Shown: positions 23,279 to 34,970, counted from the first letter of the stretch. The stretch is DNA of 64,000 nt from Fonsecaea monophora (GCF_001642475.1 NW_019174056.1:1-64000); one strand, 5' to 3'. Numbers and translations: made by a program. The notes: generated by a model not told the origin, from the sequence alone.

Positions 23279-23285
23279 CGGAATT
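23279..23285 (+). promoter_or_regulatory. CGGAATT site in the SDR/BVMO 2 divergent promoter
   Basis: The copy is 231 bp from the SDR start and 162 bp from the BVMO start. A TATA-like TTATATAC lies at about 23350, about 95 bp before the BVMO start. Confidence 0.45.
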
Positions 23286-23446
23286 AAGACGAGGAGGAGA
23301 ACCAACGCGGGTGGCGTGTGAGATAGCCTTGGGGTAAGAGGGTCGAGAATTTATATACAATACCAACGAGTCATGAACACTTAATGAGAGACCTATCTGT
23401 GCTATCTACATTCAATCAAGACAGTCACGGGCGTAATAGTTATACA

Positions 23447-26082
23447 ATGGTTGCTGACCCTGCGTACCATATCCCGGACCAATGGCTCGAGGCGGAAAGG
23501 CCCGTCCGCATCATTTGTGCTGGTGCTGGGCCGGCGGGGATCCTGGCAGCGTACAAGGTGCAGAAGGACTTGCCAAATGCCAGCATCGTGTGCTATGAGA
23601 AGTGAGTGTGGCACTCTCTCGATTGAATAGAACTTCCACCTTCTGACACCCCAAAACAGGAATCCCAGCATAGGTGGAACTTGGTAATTGCAACCCTGGA
23701 GCTCGAGACATTGGTCATCCGTGTCTAACGATCACAGGTACGAGAATCGCTATCCAGGATGCGCCTGTGATGTGTAAGTCTCCCCTACCCCTGCCGCCAG
23801 CGCGTCGCCGTCTCGTTGCTGATCTGCATCGACTCGCCCCAAAGTCCGGCTCATGCGTACACATATCCATTTGAGCCAAACCCAGAATGGTCCAGCTTCT
23901 ACGCTGGTTCGCCAGAGATCCTGGAGTATTTTAAGAAATTCACCGAGAAATACGACCTCAACAAGTATATCAAGGTCAATTCCAAGGTCTCCAAAGCCAT
24001 CTGGGACGACGAGAAAGGAATCTGTAAGCGCCTCGACTCGACAGCTCGTGGCCTGTATTCTAGGCTGATACATTGCAGACAACGTCACCGTCGAGACCAA
24101 AGACGGGCCTATCGAGGATTGGTGCCATGTCCTGATCAATGCTACTGGGTACTTGAATAGCTGGAAATGTGGGTTCCTTGATCCCTCACCTCGCTCTGTG
24201 AGTTGAGCTGCGTGGGTAAGACAGAAACTGATTGATGGTAGGGCCCGATGTGAAGGGCTTGAACACCTTCAAAGGGACTTTGCTGCACAGTGCGAACTGG
24301 GACACATGTGAGCAGGGGTCGATGGGTAATGATCAAGTGGAAATAGGTGCTTACTACTTTTTGCAGCGATCGACTGGAAAGACAAGAGAGTCGCGATTCT
24401 GGGGACTGGTTCTTCGGCAATTCAGATGGTGCCTCAGATCCAAAAGAGTGGGTTGATCTTCCTCGACTATGGAGGCATCCATGGTGTGTCCTTTGACTGA
24501 CTTGCCCTCATGAAGCTGCCAAGTCGCTGGTGACATTCATGCGATCCGAGACATGGTATGGATCCTGTGGCATCTGTACGTATAGGCGCCCAGGTTAACC
24601 CAGTCAATCTAGGATTTCTCCTCCCGTGGCTGGCGACATTCTCGAAGCCGACAAGACCACCTCAACCGACAAAGAAGCAAGCAAGCGCCCCGAAGCACAG
24701 TACTATTATACCGAGGAAGAGAAGCGCCGCTTCCGCGAAGATCCTGAAGCGCTGACCACGTACCGGAGGAACTTCGAAATTGAATTCAACAAAATGTTCG
24801 ACATGTTCATCCAAGGCACCGACGCCGCTCGATTGGCCAAGGAGTTCATGACAGAGGAGATGAAACGGCGTATCGGCCCAGGGCATGAGGAACTCAAGGA
24901 AAGAATGATCCCGAAGTGGCCGGTTGGATGTAAGCTTCCACACATCTTCTTTAGCCTGTGAGGCCTTTTGATATAGAACATGTCTAACCCAAACCACAGG
25001 TCGTCGAGTTACACCCGGTGATGGATACCTAGAGGCCCTTGTCCAGCCAAGTAAGTCAGTCTGCATAGACTCGTCACTCTTCCCAGCTGACCAGGTATCT
25101 CACATCAGACGTCCGCTACATCTTCGACGAGATCGCGGAGATTGTGCCCGAAGGTCTTCGCGACGCCAAAGGAGAGCTTCATGAAGTGGACATTATCGCT
25201 TGTGCGACCGGCTTCAACATCGCATTTACACCTTCTTTGTGAGTGTCTTGACTAGAGGAACAAAACTGTTGATCAATCTAACATACATCGCGATAATAGT
25301 GAGATCAAGGGCGCTGGTGGCGTGGATATGCACGAGTTCTTCAACCCAGAGCCTCAGGTCTACCTCGGCCTCGCAGCTCCCAACTTTCCTAACTATTTCA
25401 TTATCAATGGTGTCCGGGGCAACTGGGCGGCCGGAACGGTCCTTATTACTGTAAGTAATCGTGTATTGTGGGGAGGAAGCATATACTGATGGGGCTACAG
25501 CTCGAAGTCTCGGTCAACTACATTGTCGAGAGCGTGAAGAAGATCCAAAAGGAGAATATCAAGTCCATGGTGGTCAGACAGGAGTGTGTCGATCAGCTCT
25601 ACCAACATATTGGTTCGTGTCCGCCAGGAATCGACTGGTGAAGGTGCTGGAGTTGACCGATCGATTTACAGATGAATGGCACAAGCGATCCGTGTGGAAC
25701 GCAGATTGCAAGAAGTCAGCATAACCTGTCCCTCACACTCCCTTCCCGCAGAGTTGGGTATATGCTAACACTGATGATTTAGTTGGTACAAGCAGAACAT
25801 CGTCGGCGGCAAGCTCTGGATCTGGGGCGGCTCGGTAAGCACGGCCTTCCTCCCCTTCTCTGTATCGTCGAACTATTTCACTCACGAGATTTTCGTTCCA
25901 AGGGCTTGCATTACAACAAAACCATCCAGAAACCCCGATTCGAGGATTACACGTACAAATATAGAGATGGCAATATGTGGGCGTATCTGGGCAACGGCTT
26001 CACCGAAGCACAAGTCAACCGCGACAGTGCGCGGCTTGGGACGTACATGAGGGCCTCGGATACACCATTCGAGTTGTATTAG
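23447..26082 (+). CDS. Baeyer-Villiger monooxygenase 2, 568 aa, 16 exons
   Basis: Exons: 23447..23601, 23660..23683, 23738..23773, 23845..24023, 24079..24168, 24242..24307, 24367..24447, 24516..24555, 24613..24929, 25000..25050, 25109..25238, 25300..25450, 25501..25612, 25672..25714, 25783..25834, 25903..26082. All phases agree and no stop remains. Motifs: CAGAGPAG, GGTWYENRYPGCACD, FKGTLLHSANWD, LGTGSSAIQ, CATGFN. These are the type I BVMO fingerprints. The protein is collinear with BVMO 1 to the last residues (YLGNGF motif). Fifteen introns in 2.6 kb is unusually dense, with exons as short as 24 nt. Confidence 0.9.
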
Positions 26083-26957
26083 CAGTGGGCTTGAAGGACG
26101 AGCAGATTCGGAGGTTCAAATCCTCGAGATACAGAATATATGCATTTGGAAGGCTGTAGCAAAAGAAGCGAGAAAAGATGAACGTGCAGAGTTGCAGGTT
26201 GAAGGATAATTCTCTTTCTTCCCGACAACGGTAGTCCTTGCGCAGTGCTTCAGCAATCTCTGATTTTACGAAATAGACCTCCGCTTCTGTGGAGAGGAAT
26301 ACTTCCTCAGAACGATAGAGATGCCAAATCAAGTGGTTCTGATGATAGACAAGACATTTGTATCGCTGTCTTGTGGGCGACCGAGAACTACTCAATGAAG
26401 TCGTGGTTTCTTTTTCGCTGCTCGACCGAGACTGTTGCTGAACAGCTCAGTTCGCCGGCCATGTGGCTGAACATCTCCCCATTCCATCAAAGGGACCTCA
26501 GGAGTCAGGCGCCCCTTGTCTCGATCTGCTTTTAGAAAAGGCAGTGGCTCACCAGAGCAATCACCGGATCGGTACCAAAACAAGCTCAATCATATCAGCG
26601 GTATGGATTCTCACCTCCTGGGCCGTGCTTAGGAGCCCATGGCCGCCATCAGGTGCTCATATCGGAGCAACAGCGAAGTGCACGACAGTTCGGAATTTGC
26701 TAGTTTGTGTGGTTCTTATGTCGAGTTTGCCTGAGCTCAACGGAATAAAGTGATTGGTCTAGGCTCTTAAATGTGGATCTATCCACCCTTTGGTGGGGCT
26801 ACTGGTAATATTATACCACAATTAACCCCCGATGCAGATGGACACGACAACACGATGGACAAGCACATGGGTTAAGATGACTGACAGGCAAAACATTTTC
26901 TCGAGAATTGTGACAGTGACCGCGTCATTCAATTCAACGGGTAAGCACCACATCCAT
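26083..26957. other. Intergenic between convergent genes
   Basis: BVMO 2 (+) and the bicupin gene (-) converge. A CGGAATT copy at 26691-26697 is far from any start codon. No conserved frame is visible on either strand. Confidence 0.55.
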
Positions 26958-27911
26958 CTAATGAGTGCCATTGGTCTGGACGAGAACATTCCCACAGGCG
27001 TCGTAATACTTGACGGCACCCTTTCTCTCAGGGCGTTCTAATGCCCAGACGATAAGCAGGGGCTCGCTTCCGTGGTTCCTCAAACAATGAGGTGTCCCCG
27101 GTGGGAAATACAGCCCGTCCAGGTACCCGACCTCCTGATTTCCTTTGCCCAGGTTAACGATCCCCTTGCCGCCGACCACGATGTAGACCTCGGCCGTTTC
27201 GTGGCTGTGAGGCACCTGCTTGTGGCCTGGCAGCACGGTGGTCATCCCCAAGGCTAGCTTGTCACTCACCACCGACACACCAGGGTTGAGGTCTAGAAAC
27301 CCTTTGTCCCCTCCGACCCAGTTCACAGACCATCGCAGGAACTCGGGTTCTTTGGCCCGCGGCGCTGCCCACGAGGGATCCAAGTCTTTCAAGCTGACTG
27401 TGAGAATGGGATCCCGCGATGGAGCCCGATCAAGTTCTTCCTGCGTATTACAGTAGACGGTCACTCCCTTCGCCTCTATCCCGTCGTGTAGCCAGACTAG
27501 CTCAACGTCCTCAAATCCGCAGTTGCGGACGCCATGCGGGACGCCTTTGGGGATGTATATGCAGTCCATAGGCCCGGCTAGATGGGATCCTCCGTCAGCG
27601 TCGTAGCTTTGGACGTGACCTTTCAGGATGATATAGATCTCCGTGATACTGTGGTAGTGTAGGCCTTCTTGACGCTGCCCGATTGGGAGGTACATGTATC
27701 CGACGCCAATGTTTTCACCTGTAACTGCACGTCCAAGGCTGGGATTCACGTATCCCGCGGGCCCGCCAACCCAGCTGATCAGCCATCGCATGAATCCGGG
27801 GATCTTTGCGCTGGAGACATGCCAAGATGGCTCAAGGTCCCGGAAGGGGATGATCGAGGCGACCTTGTTGGAGGTGACATCAGGAGATTCATCGTATGAC
27901 TCTTTCCCCAT
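26958..27911 (-). CDS. Bicupin (two cupin_2 domains), 317 aa
   Basis: Single exon. Both cupin barrels keep complete metal motifs. Domain 1 has HYHSITEIYIILKG and IPKGVPHGVRN; domain 2 has HSHETAEVYIVVGG and PPGTPHCLRN. Each supplies three His and one Glu. Each domain is preceded by a similar lead (DLEPSWHVSSAKIPGFMRW and DLDPSWAAPRAKEPEFLRW), so the protein is an internal duplication. Bicupin families include gentisate-type ring-cleaving dioxygenases, oxalate decarboxylases and isomerases; this one matches none by its leads. It shares a 612-bp divergent promoter with the CYP68-like P450. Confidence 0.9.
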   Translation of the reverse strand: MGKESYDESPDVTSNKVASIIPFRDLEPSWHVSSAKIPGFMRWLISWVGGPAGYVNPSLGRAVTGENIGVGYMYLPIGQRQEGLHYHSITEIYIILKGHVQSYDADGGSHLAGPMDCIYIPKGVPHGVRNCGFEDVELVWLHDGIEAKGVTVYCNTQEELDRAPSRDPILTVSLKDLDPSWAAPRAKEPEFLRWSVNWVGGDKGFLDLNPGVSVVSDKLALGMTTVLPGHKQVPHSHETAEVYIVVGGKGIVNLGKGNQEVGYLDGLYFPPGTPHCLRNHGSEPLLIVWALERPERKGAVKYYDACGNVLVQTNGTH

Positions 27912-28523
27912 TGTTTAATGACTCTTGCAGTGCCCGTTCGATGCTGTAGGGAGCCCAACAGAGCAGATCCACTCACAGAGGCCCGTTCACAGTGCGTGAG
28001 TTGGCGAGGGAGACTAAAGTTGAGGAAGGCTGCTTTACCAATAGGGAGGAGATCGAGGAGACACACGCACGTTGGGACAGGCAATATCCCCTATCACAGA
28101 CGAGAGAACGGCCAGTTGCTAATACGACACCCGGATACTGACACTGGATTGAAGATTATTTGTATAAGCTGTACGGGTATAGCGTCTCACACCGCATAAC
28201 CTGTTGTCGGAATCGGGCATTGCTGGCGGAATAAGATCGGCCACTGACACCTTGGGTTTTCTCCAAACACTCCGTGCGATACGACTTGTCGCCTGGGGAG
28301 GAGCAGAAAAGAGCCACTCACTGTGCTTCCGAGAACGACAATGTCTCCTGATCAGCTTTGCCACAAGGGGATCATCCAGCCCAAGTGTCGCCCCTCGAAG
28401 TACTCGGCACAGCTGAAGTGATTGCGGCCCACATTACATTCGTATTCCGCATCGATATATGACTTCCTTGACAATCTGGTCCTTGATGCCTCGATTGCCC
28501 TGGAGACAACAATTCATTCAATA
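27912..28523. promoter_or_regulatory. Divergent promoter, bicupin and P450
   Basis: No exact CGGAATT copy, but CGGAATC (about 28208) and CGGAATA (about 28228) lie 20 bp apart near the centre. No gene is seen. Confidence 0.3.
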
Positions 28524-30590
28524 ATGGATAATTCAACGACTGTCCACGACACTTACCATCTCCTGCCCTTTGGGTTGGGGGCTCAGAATGACGGACGACG
28601 CAGTTTACTGGCGTATGCCATTATTGCCGTGCTGGTCGTCGTCCTGACACGGGCATATTTCTCGCAGACAAAATTGCCAGATGTGCCGATGCTCAAGATC
28701 TCAAAGCTGCCCGGCGCTGCGGGAGCCGCTGAAGATCTCGCTCGGTACATCAAAAACGGAGCAGAGGTGATGCAGGTCGGTTGGGAAAGGGTATGTGTGC
28801 CCAATTTCTCTCTCTGTAGCGAAACAGCGAAGAGGATCAGGCTAATCGAGGTTGGTGAAGTATTCCAAAAAGGGCCAACACTACTTGATGAGGTACGTTC
28901 CAACGCTGCTGCTACTACATCGCATGTGATACCCGAAAAGAATTCAATGCCAACATGGAAAATGCTACAGGACTCCGGGCTTCACAATGCTGGTCGTCGC
29001 ACCGCGACTCACGGAAGAGATACGGTCTGCCGCCGATGACACGTTGAGCGCCGTCAAGGCGAACAGCGAGTTCATGCAGTTCCGCTACACGCTTCACAAA
29101 TTCATGGAGACCGACCAGTACCACAATGTCGTCGTCCAGAGACAACTGACCCAGAATCTTGGTAAGAGCATAGCCAGACCGAATGAGGAAATCCCTCCTT
29201 GCTGACGACTTTGCCTTCAGGCCCTAGTCTTTACGCCATCGTAGTAGGTGGTACCGCGAACATGTGTCATGTTTGAGTACTAAACAGACTCCCAGGACGA
29301 GGCCAAAGGCTCTTTCAAAGACACCCTGGGCACATTCAAAGGTAAGAGCCCAAGACGGATCCATCATTACTACTCCCCGGCATCTTTCTCTGTGAGTTAA
29401 CTGACAGTGTCGTTCCCCTTAGTGCCCACCGACCTTACCATGTGGAATCTCAGCTTCGACATCGTCACCCGCACCGCCAACCGCCTGCTCTTTGGACCGG
29501 AACTGGCCAAAAACGCCGAATTCCTCCGCCTGAGCGTCGACTTTTCCTTCATCATGTTCGGCGGCGCCGACATGATCCGCACGTACGCCGAGATCCTCAA
29601 GCCGCTGGTCCTGTACTGGAAGACGCCGATGCACAAGACGCTGAACCTGGCTCGCAAGCATCTCGTTCCGGTGATCGAACAGCGCATCGCGCTGATGCAG
29701 CAGCACGAGGCCGCGGGGACCATGGACGTGTGGAAGAAGGAGAAGCCCAACGACTGCATCCAGTGGGTTCTGGACGTGACGCCGCTGGAGAAGCGAGATC
29801 CCCAGATGCTCGTGTACCGCATGCTACACATCAACATCGCGGCCGTGCACACCTCAAGCGTCACCTTCCTCGACTGCATCTACGAGCTCGCCGCGCACCC
29901 GGAGATCCACGACGAACTGCGCCAGGAGATCCTCACCACGTTTGCCGCCGAGGGGAACTGGTCCAAGCAGGGTCTCACCCATCTGCACAAGATGGACAGC
30001 TTCATGCGTGAGTGTGTCCGCTTCAACCCGGTCTTCTCGGGCAACCTCGACAGGATTGCCCTCAAGGACACCACGCTCAGCGACGGGACGTTCGTGCCAA
30101 AGGGGACATGGGTCACGGTCCCCTCGTACCCGATGTACATGGACGACGACTACTACGAGAACGCGCACGAATTCGACGCGTTCCGCTTCTCCAAGAAGAG
30201 AGAAAAGTCGGGACAGGAGACGGCGTTTTCGTTTGTCCAGACAAGCACGACGTATCTCCATTTCGGGTGAGTATTGTTAAACATCCCCACACATCCACCC
30301 ACAAATCTTTGCCCCTTTTCTTTGTTCAGAAGATGAGACAAAGTCGGCCTTGCTAACCTTTTGGCCTCCCTGTCAGTCACGGAAAACACGCCTGTCCCGG
30401 ACGCTTTTTCGCCGCCAACGAGATCAAGATCCTGCTGGTCCTCACCCTGATGAACTACGACATCTCCCTGCCCGACCCGACCAAGAAGCCGGAGCCCGTG
30501 TGGTTCACAAAGGCGCGAACACCGAGTACCAAAGGCGTCATTCGCTGGGTTAGTCGGCCCGAGGTCCCCGACTTTGCGCGCTTTGAGTGA
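28524..30590 (+). CDS. Cytochrome P450, CYP68-like, 538 aa
   Basis: Seven exons: 28524..28790, 28861..28892, 28971..29161, 29221..29243, 29296..29341, 29423..30266, 30377..30590. A membrane anchor lies at about residues 27-46. The K-helix ExxR is ECVR and the heme motif is FGHGKHACPGRFFAANEIK, the form typical of gibberellin-pathway-like and CYP68 P450s. The I-helix is atypical (AAVHTSSVTF), as in that group. The acceptor of exon 5 is placed after TACTAAACAGACTCCCAG so that the branch point is used and phase kept. An in-frame ATG at 28422 would add 34 residues. Confidence 0.88.
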
Positions 30591-31191
30591 GGAGATTGGC
30601 GGATGTCTTGTCGAACCAGAGACACGGCGATTGGTGTCTTCTTGGACGGCGAGACAGCGAACAATTCTATAGAGTTTCTTTTGAGTCCCTGAAACCGATA
30701 TTGCCAAGGGGTCCGAAGGGCTGGTGAGGTCCAAGAATTGACGAGGTGAACGGAGCGGGTGTGGATGGAGATAGCGCAATTTTTTTTTGTAGTCAGAATA
30801 TCCCTTTTGACGTGACCTTGAACCCGTCTTCTACTGGCAATCTGATTTTCATTTCCTTGAGGCTGGATATTATAGAACAATGCGGACTGTGATAGTGAGA
30901 ACGTCGCGTCGATTGTGTAGGTCAATGCTGCATCTTTCAAAGGGCTTTTTCTTCGCGATAGCAAGTCTCCAATCTCTTCTTTCCTTCGGCTGTTTCTTCC
31001 GGCCCATGCACCACGAAGCCATCAAGTCGTCGAGCTCTTCTCCATTCCTCTGTGATCTAGCCTGTCGACGGATCGGTCCTGCCAGTATTGAAGATATGAT
31101 CTACTCACATTCAGCCCCCTTGGTTCAAGGAACCACATTAGGCATCCGGGCCTGAAACGCAGAAGACGGCACGAGCACTCCAAAATCTTTA
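30591..31191. other. Intergenic, no gene seen
   Basis: Region after the P450, with a T9 tract near 30781. A 91-codon frame on the plus strand (30880-31155) shows no family character. Confidence 0.55.
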
Positions 31192-31497
31192 TCAACAGTA
31201 CTCGAGTTCATCGTTTGTCTTTGACTGTTCCGCTTTGACGACTTTCAGTGCGACATACCGCTGAGACCTGTTTCTTCTCATCTTTCGTTTCAAGAAATTA
31301 GCGCCAAGGTGTGATGATGACTTGTGCCTCTGGTCCAGAGCTAGCCACACGGTGGAATATTGACCATAACCTATTTTTGCGACGGTTTTGTACCGAGAAC
31401 TGGATATGTCGCCCAGGTGCACCGGATGGCAGCCACCGTGTCGATTCTGTTTGACGGGCTCGACCGCGTCGTAGATCCTCTCGAAGCGGCGCGCCAT
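31192..31497 (-). pseudogene. Truncated SRPK-type protein kinase, N-terminal fragment
   Basis: The frame encodes GGCHPVHLGDISSSRYKTV, IGYGQYSTVWLALDQ and YVALKVVKAEQ, the glycine-rich loop and VALK lysine of fungal SRPK-like kinases. An intron at 31268..31321 joins DQRHKSQRYVALKV. The frame stops seven codons after the VALK block at 31192; the catalytic HRD and DFG parts are absent downstream. A full kinase has about 400 residues, and only about 80 remain. It is most likely a non-functional remnant. Confidence 0.7.
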
Positions 31498-31918
31498 CTC
31501 GATAATACAAGACGCACTCAGGGACAAGTTGACGAGGCACCAAGGACGGGAACCGCAATAGGCTTTGGGTGACCCCAACCATGCCCGATTAGGCTAGACT
31601 AGCTTAGCCGTATACCACTAGGCCGATTTCAGTCATGACCCCCGCACAAACGATGGAGCCTAACGGAAACCCCATGATTCGCAGGCCTGTCTCTGTCTCC
31701 TCGGAAATAAGGATCTTGGTGGGATGGCAGGTTTCCGCTTTTCACCTTCGCTTCACGAGTCGTTTTAGAGATCATAAGAGAGCAGCCCATTTCCTCGCGC
31801 GATGGATCCGTCCGTCTTGATGGTACAAGAAGAAGTTGCTTCAACTCTATCAATAGCACTGGACGGAGCCAGTCGTTCAACATTTCACCATTGACAAAGA
31901 TTGCATACAGCAAGAACC
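31498..31918. promoter_or_regulatory. Promoter region of alcohol dehydrogenase 3
   Basis: About 420 bp with no gene and no exact CGGAATT copy. CGGAAAT at about 31699 is the nearest match. Confidence 0.4.
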
Positions 31919-33350
31919 ATGTCCAACTCAGATACACCTCGCAAGATGAGGGCGGCGGTCTTCCAGGAGGCATGTGCCTGTAACCGGAATGCCTTCTTCA
32001 GAGCACTTTTCCAAGCTAACCGCATTTTGTTTAGGTTGGGAAGCCAGTGGTGGTGACTGAGATCGATGTGCCTTCGATAGGGAACGACGAAATCCTTGTC
32101 AAGGTAGCCAGTGCGAGCCTGTGTGGCTCGGATCTTATTGTCTACAGAGGGTACCTCGGCCCACCGGCAGGACGCGTTGGAGGCCACGAAGCTGTCGGCC
32201 CTATTGTCCAAGGTGAGAGATTTTGTTTTCACTCCACGGCTCTCTGAGAAGGCATCCATGTACCGGGCTTACCAATGCAAACCCTTTGGTCCGTCAGTCG
32301 GCAATTCTGTCAATGGGTTCAAAGTCGGAGATCGAGTCGGCTTCTTGAACTGTTTGACCACGTGTGAGGCGTGCACTCAGTGTCTAGGTAAATTATAACT
32401 TCCCCTGGACGTGCACGAGCAACGCCCATTGTAGCCCCCCCGCGGCACGATGTTGGAACTGACCCGACCCAGCTGGACAACAACAGTTTTGTGAATCCGG
32501 AAAGATCAACCAAGGCTTTGACACAAACGGTTTCTTTGCCGAATATGCGCGGGTCAAGGCTTTATTTGCTGTCAAGATCCCTGACGGGCTGCCTCTTGAG
32601 CGGTAGGATATCTCGCCCCGACGTCGTGTTTTTTTTTTCTTTTACCGTCAACTAACCGTGGAACGATGTCCAACAGACTCTCTCCACTGTTTTGCGCAGG
32701 AATCACAGCGTTCCGTGCCCTAAAGCAACTCATGCCGCTCCGGGCGGGTGTAATTGGAGTGTTTGGGCTCGGTGGAGTGGGCGTGTTCGCCGTCCGCTTT
32801 GCCAAAGCCTTGGGGTATCAGGTCCTGGGCTTTGACATCTCGACTGAAGCCAGGGAAGCTGCGCATGGATACGGTATAGACGCTACGGTCGATATTTCGG
32901 ACGCAAATGCCGTCTCCGAAGCCCTCGCTCGATTCGACAAGTCCGCGGGGCTGGACGGGGCCATTGTTGCAGCCGGCGTGCCTGCGGCATATCAGGCTGC
33001 TATCAACTACACTGGATTCAATGGGTAGGAGACACTCCTCTCGCGTTAACCACAAATCGGCAGAGCTAACGCCACACACACACAGGACAATAGTGGCGGT
33101 GGGAGTGCCGCACACGGACGTAAGCATTACTATTTTGCAGTTTGTGAAGAAGAATCTGCGGCTGCAAGGAACCCAAAGCGGCACTCCGCTGGAGCTGAAG
33201 GAGATGATGCAGCTGGTCCAGGCACATTCAATCATCCCGGATGTAGACTTGTCGCCGCTCGACGCTCTTCCCGAGCTAGTGGATGCTTTGGCGACTGGTA
33301 AGATTACACGCAAAGTAGGCGTCGTTTTCGACAATACGCAGACCAGTTAG
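31919..33350 (+). CDS. Zinc-dependent alcohol dehydrogenase, 353 aa
   Basis: Six exons: 31919..31969, 32035..32212, 32298..32387, 32473..32602, 32677..33024, 33086..33350. Intron 1 uses a GC donor (GAG|GCATGT) with a normal acceptor and branch point; no GT site keeps the frame. Catalytic motif SLCGSD, GHEAVG, the structural zinc motif CEACTQCLAGQQQFC (rebuilt across intron 3), and the fold motif GLGGVG are all present. It is a medium-chain reductase of the ADH/aryl-alcohol type. It is followed 475 bp later by a co-oriented SDR. Confidence 0.9.
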
Positions 33351-33475
33351 CATGATAACGAGACACTCCGTCGGTTGGGGGGAAGGGGAGGCAAGTCCTG
33401 GCAGAACGGACACAACTTCATCATTGGCTCTGCTGCAGAAAAGGTTCTTTCTCTCACCACCCACCTAGAGGGGTT

Positions 33476-33775
33476 TCAGCTGGACGCGAGACTCTGTTTT
33501 CGATTCTCCAGAAACAGCTGAGGGGCAATTCCCATAAACCTCCACCCAATTACCATCACATAGGCACCATCGAAATAATCTTTCTCATTGTCGTACAGAG
33601 CGACGAGGAAGAGAGGCTCGGATGGAACTTTCCCGGCTCGATTCTGGGGAGGCCAGAACCGGAATTGACTCGCCACGTAGGACAGCCAGACTGCCGGCCG
33701 AAGCAAAGACGTGACCGCTTCCCCCGTCGTTGCAGTCATTAAATGGACAATAATACGGCCCCGTAATGGGGTCAC
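33476..33775 (-). CDS. Hypothetical 99-aa frame, uncertain
   Basis: An uninterrupted frame on the minus strand between two plus-strand genes. The central part (LRPAVWLSYVASQFRFWPP, DYFDGAYVMVIGWRF) looks protein-like, but I recognise no family. It overlaps the promoter of the SDR at 33825 and contains a CGGAATT copy. It may be a remnant or chance. Confidence 0.2.
   Translation of the reverse strand: MTPLRGRIIVHLMTATTGEAVTSLLRPAVWLSYVASQFRFWPPQNRAGKVPSEPLFLVALYDNEKDYFDGAYVMVIGWRFMGIAPQLFLENRKQSLASS
33660..33666 (+). promoter_or_regulatory. CGGAATT site upstream of SDR
   Basis: Copy of the heptamer 165 bp before the SDR start codon at 33825. Confidence 0.4.
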
Positions 33776-33824
33776 ATAGGTTGTTAGGAGGAATCACAAG
33801 TCATCGCACAAACTGATACTACCC

Positions 33825-34672
33825 ATGGCACTCTCGTTGACAGGGAAATACGTTATCGTGACAGGCGGCACCAGGGGCATTGGGTATGCCGTTGCCAAAA
33901 AGCTAGCATCAAGAGGCGCAAAGGGGGCAAGTCCTGCAATATGATGCTGCACATATGGCACCACCGCTGACCATATTTCGTTGACAAGGTGGCCTTTACA
34001 TACAACTGCAACCCTTCACAGGCCGAAGAGGTGGCCGCGGAGATCAGGAGTCATGGATCCGAGGCATTGGCCATTCAGGGCGAACTGAAAGACCCCAATT
34101 TCGCACAGTCGGTTCTGGACAGTGTCCTCCGCGGATTCAACACGCGTACGATTGATGTCCTGGTCAACAACGCAGCCCTGACGGGGTTAAATGATAATCT
34201 GCCGGTCAAGGACGTTACTATCAAAAACTTTGACGACGTCTTCCACGGCAATGTTCGGGCACAGATGTTCCTGATGCGAGCGGTGCTGGAACATCTTCCG
34301 GAGAAAGGGGGCAGAATCATCAATATCAGCTCCATCGCCGCCAAGAAGGCCTCGCTCGAACCCTATGTAGTGTATGGGGCGTCGAAAGCTGCTCTGGAGT
34401 CTCTCACACGCTCCTTCGCGATGGAGTTTGCGTCCAAGTACGGATGCACAATCAACGCCGTCACTCCTGGGTTCACAGTTCACGAGGACATACTGAAACG
34501 CATTCCCAAGGAGACCCTCGAGCAGGCGAATCAGCAACAGAATGTGGAGAAGCGATTCGGCAACCCCGACGACGTCGCTGAGGTCGTAGCATTTTTGGCT
34601 TCCGAAGAGTCGCGTTGGATCAACGGCAATTGCGTTCCCGCTAACGGTGGCGCCAATATAGCAGCAGAATAG
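33825..34672 (+). CDS. Short-chain dehydrogenase/reductase, 261 aa
   Basis: Exons 33825..33926 and 33989..34672. The intron starts with GCAAGT, a consensus GC donor, and has a CTGAC branch point. The join gives RGAKG-VAFTYN. Cofactor motif TGGTRGIG, NNAA motif (VLVNNAAL), catalytic YGASK, and the C-terminal NGNCVPANGG are those of 3-ketoacyl reductase-like SDRs. Substrate is unknown. Confidence 0.9.
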
Positions 34673-34963
34673 ACAGACCAATGGTATTGGAGCCGGGATA
34701 GAGTCCCCAGACCCTTTCCGTCCGAGTCAAGAGATCCGTACTAGAAGAGAAAGTCCATTGTACCCTGTCACGATCACGCGTGGGAAAAAAGGCGTGCCGA
34801 ACGCTTTGCAGCAAGCCACCTCTCTCCAGCGATCGCGAAGGAAAGAAACACCCCTTTCCACGGCCACGGGTGATTTTCTTCCATCAGAAGCAATATCCGC
34901 TTCCATGTCCATGTTCATGTCGCCGGTATAGCTGTTGCATCGTTGCAGATCATACCCGTAGTT

Positions 34964-34970
34964 AATTCCG
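34964..34970 (-). promoter_or_regulatory. AATTCCG site upstream of SDR
   Basis: Copy 208 bp before the start at 35178. The rest of 34673-35177 holds no gene. Confidence 0.4.

Noticed and set aside
26110..26135. T-arm-like GGAGGTTCAAATCCTC
   Set aside because: No D-arm or anticodon stem upstream; it lies in the 3' region of BVMO 2 and is probably chance.
28422..28523. Upstream in-frame extension of the CYP68-like P450
   Set aside because: It would place 34 extra residues before the membrane anchor; the ATG at 28524 gives a normal N-terminus.
31585..31640. tRNA-like D-arm (CTAGTGGTATAC on the minus strand)
   Set aside because: No matching T-arm GGTTCAANTCC at the right distance and no acceptor-stem pairing; not a tRNA gene.
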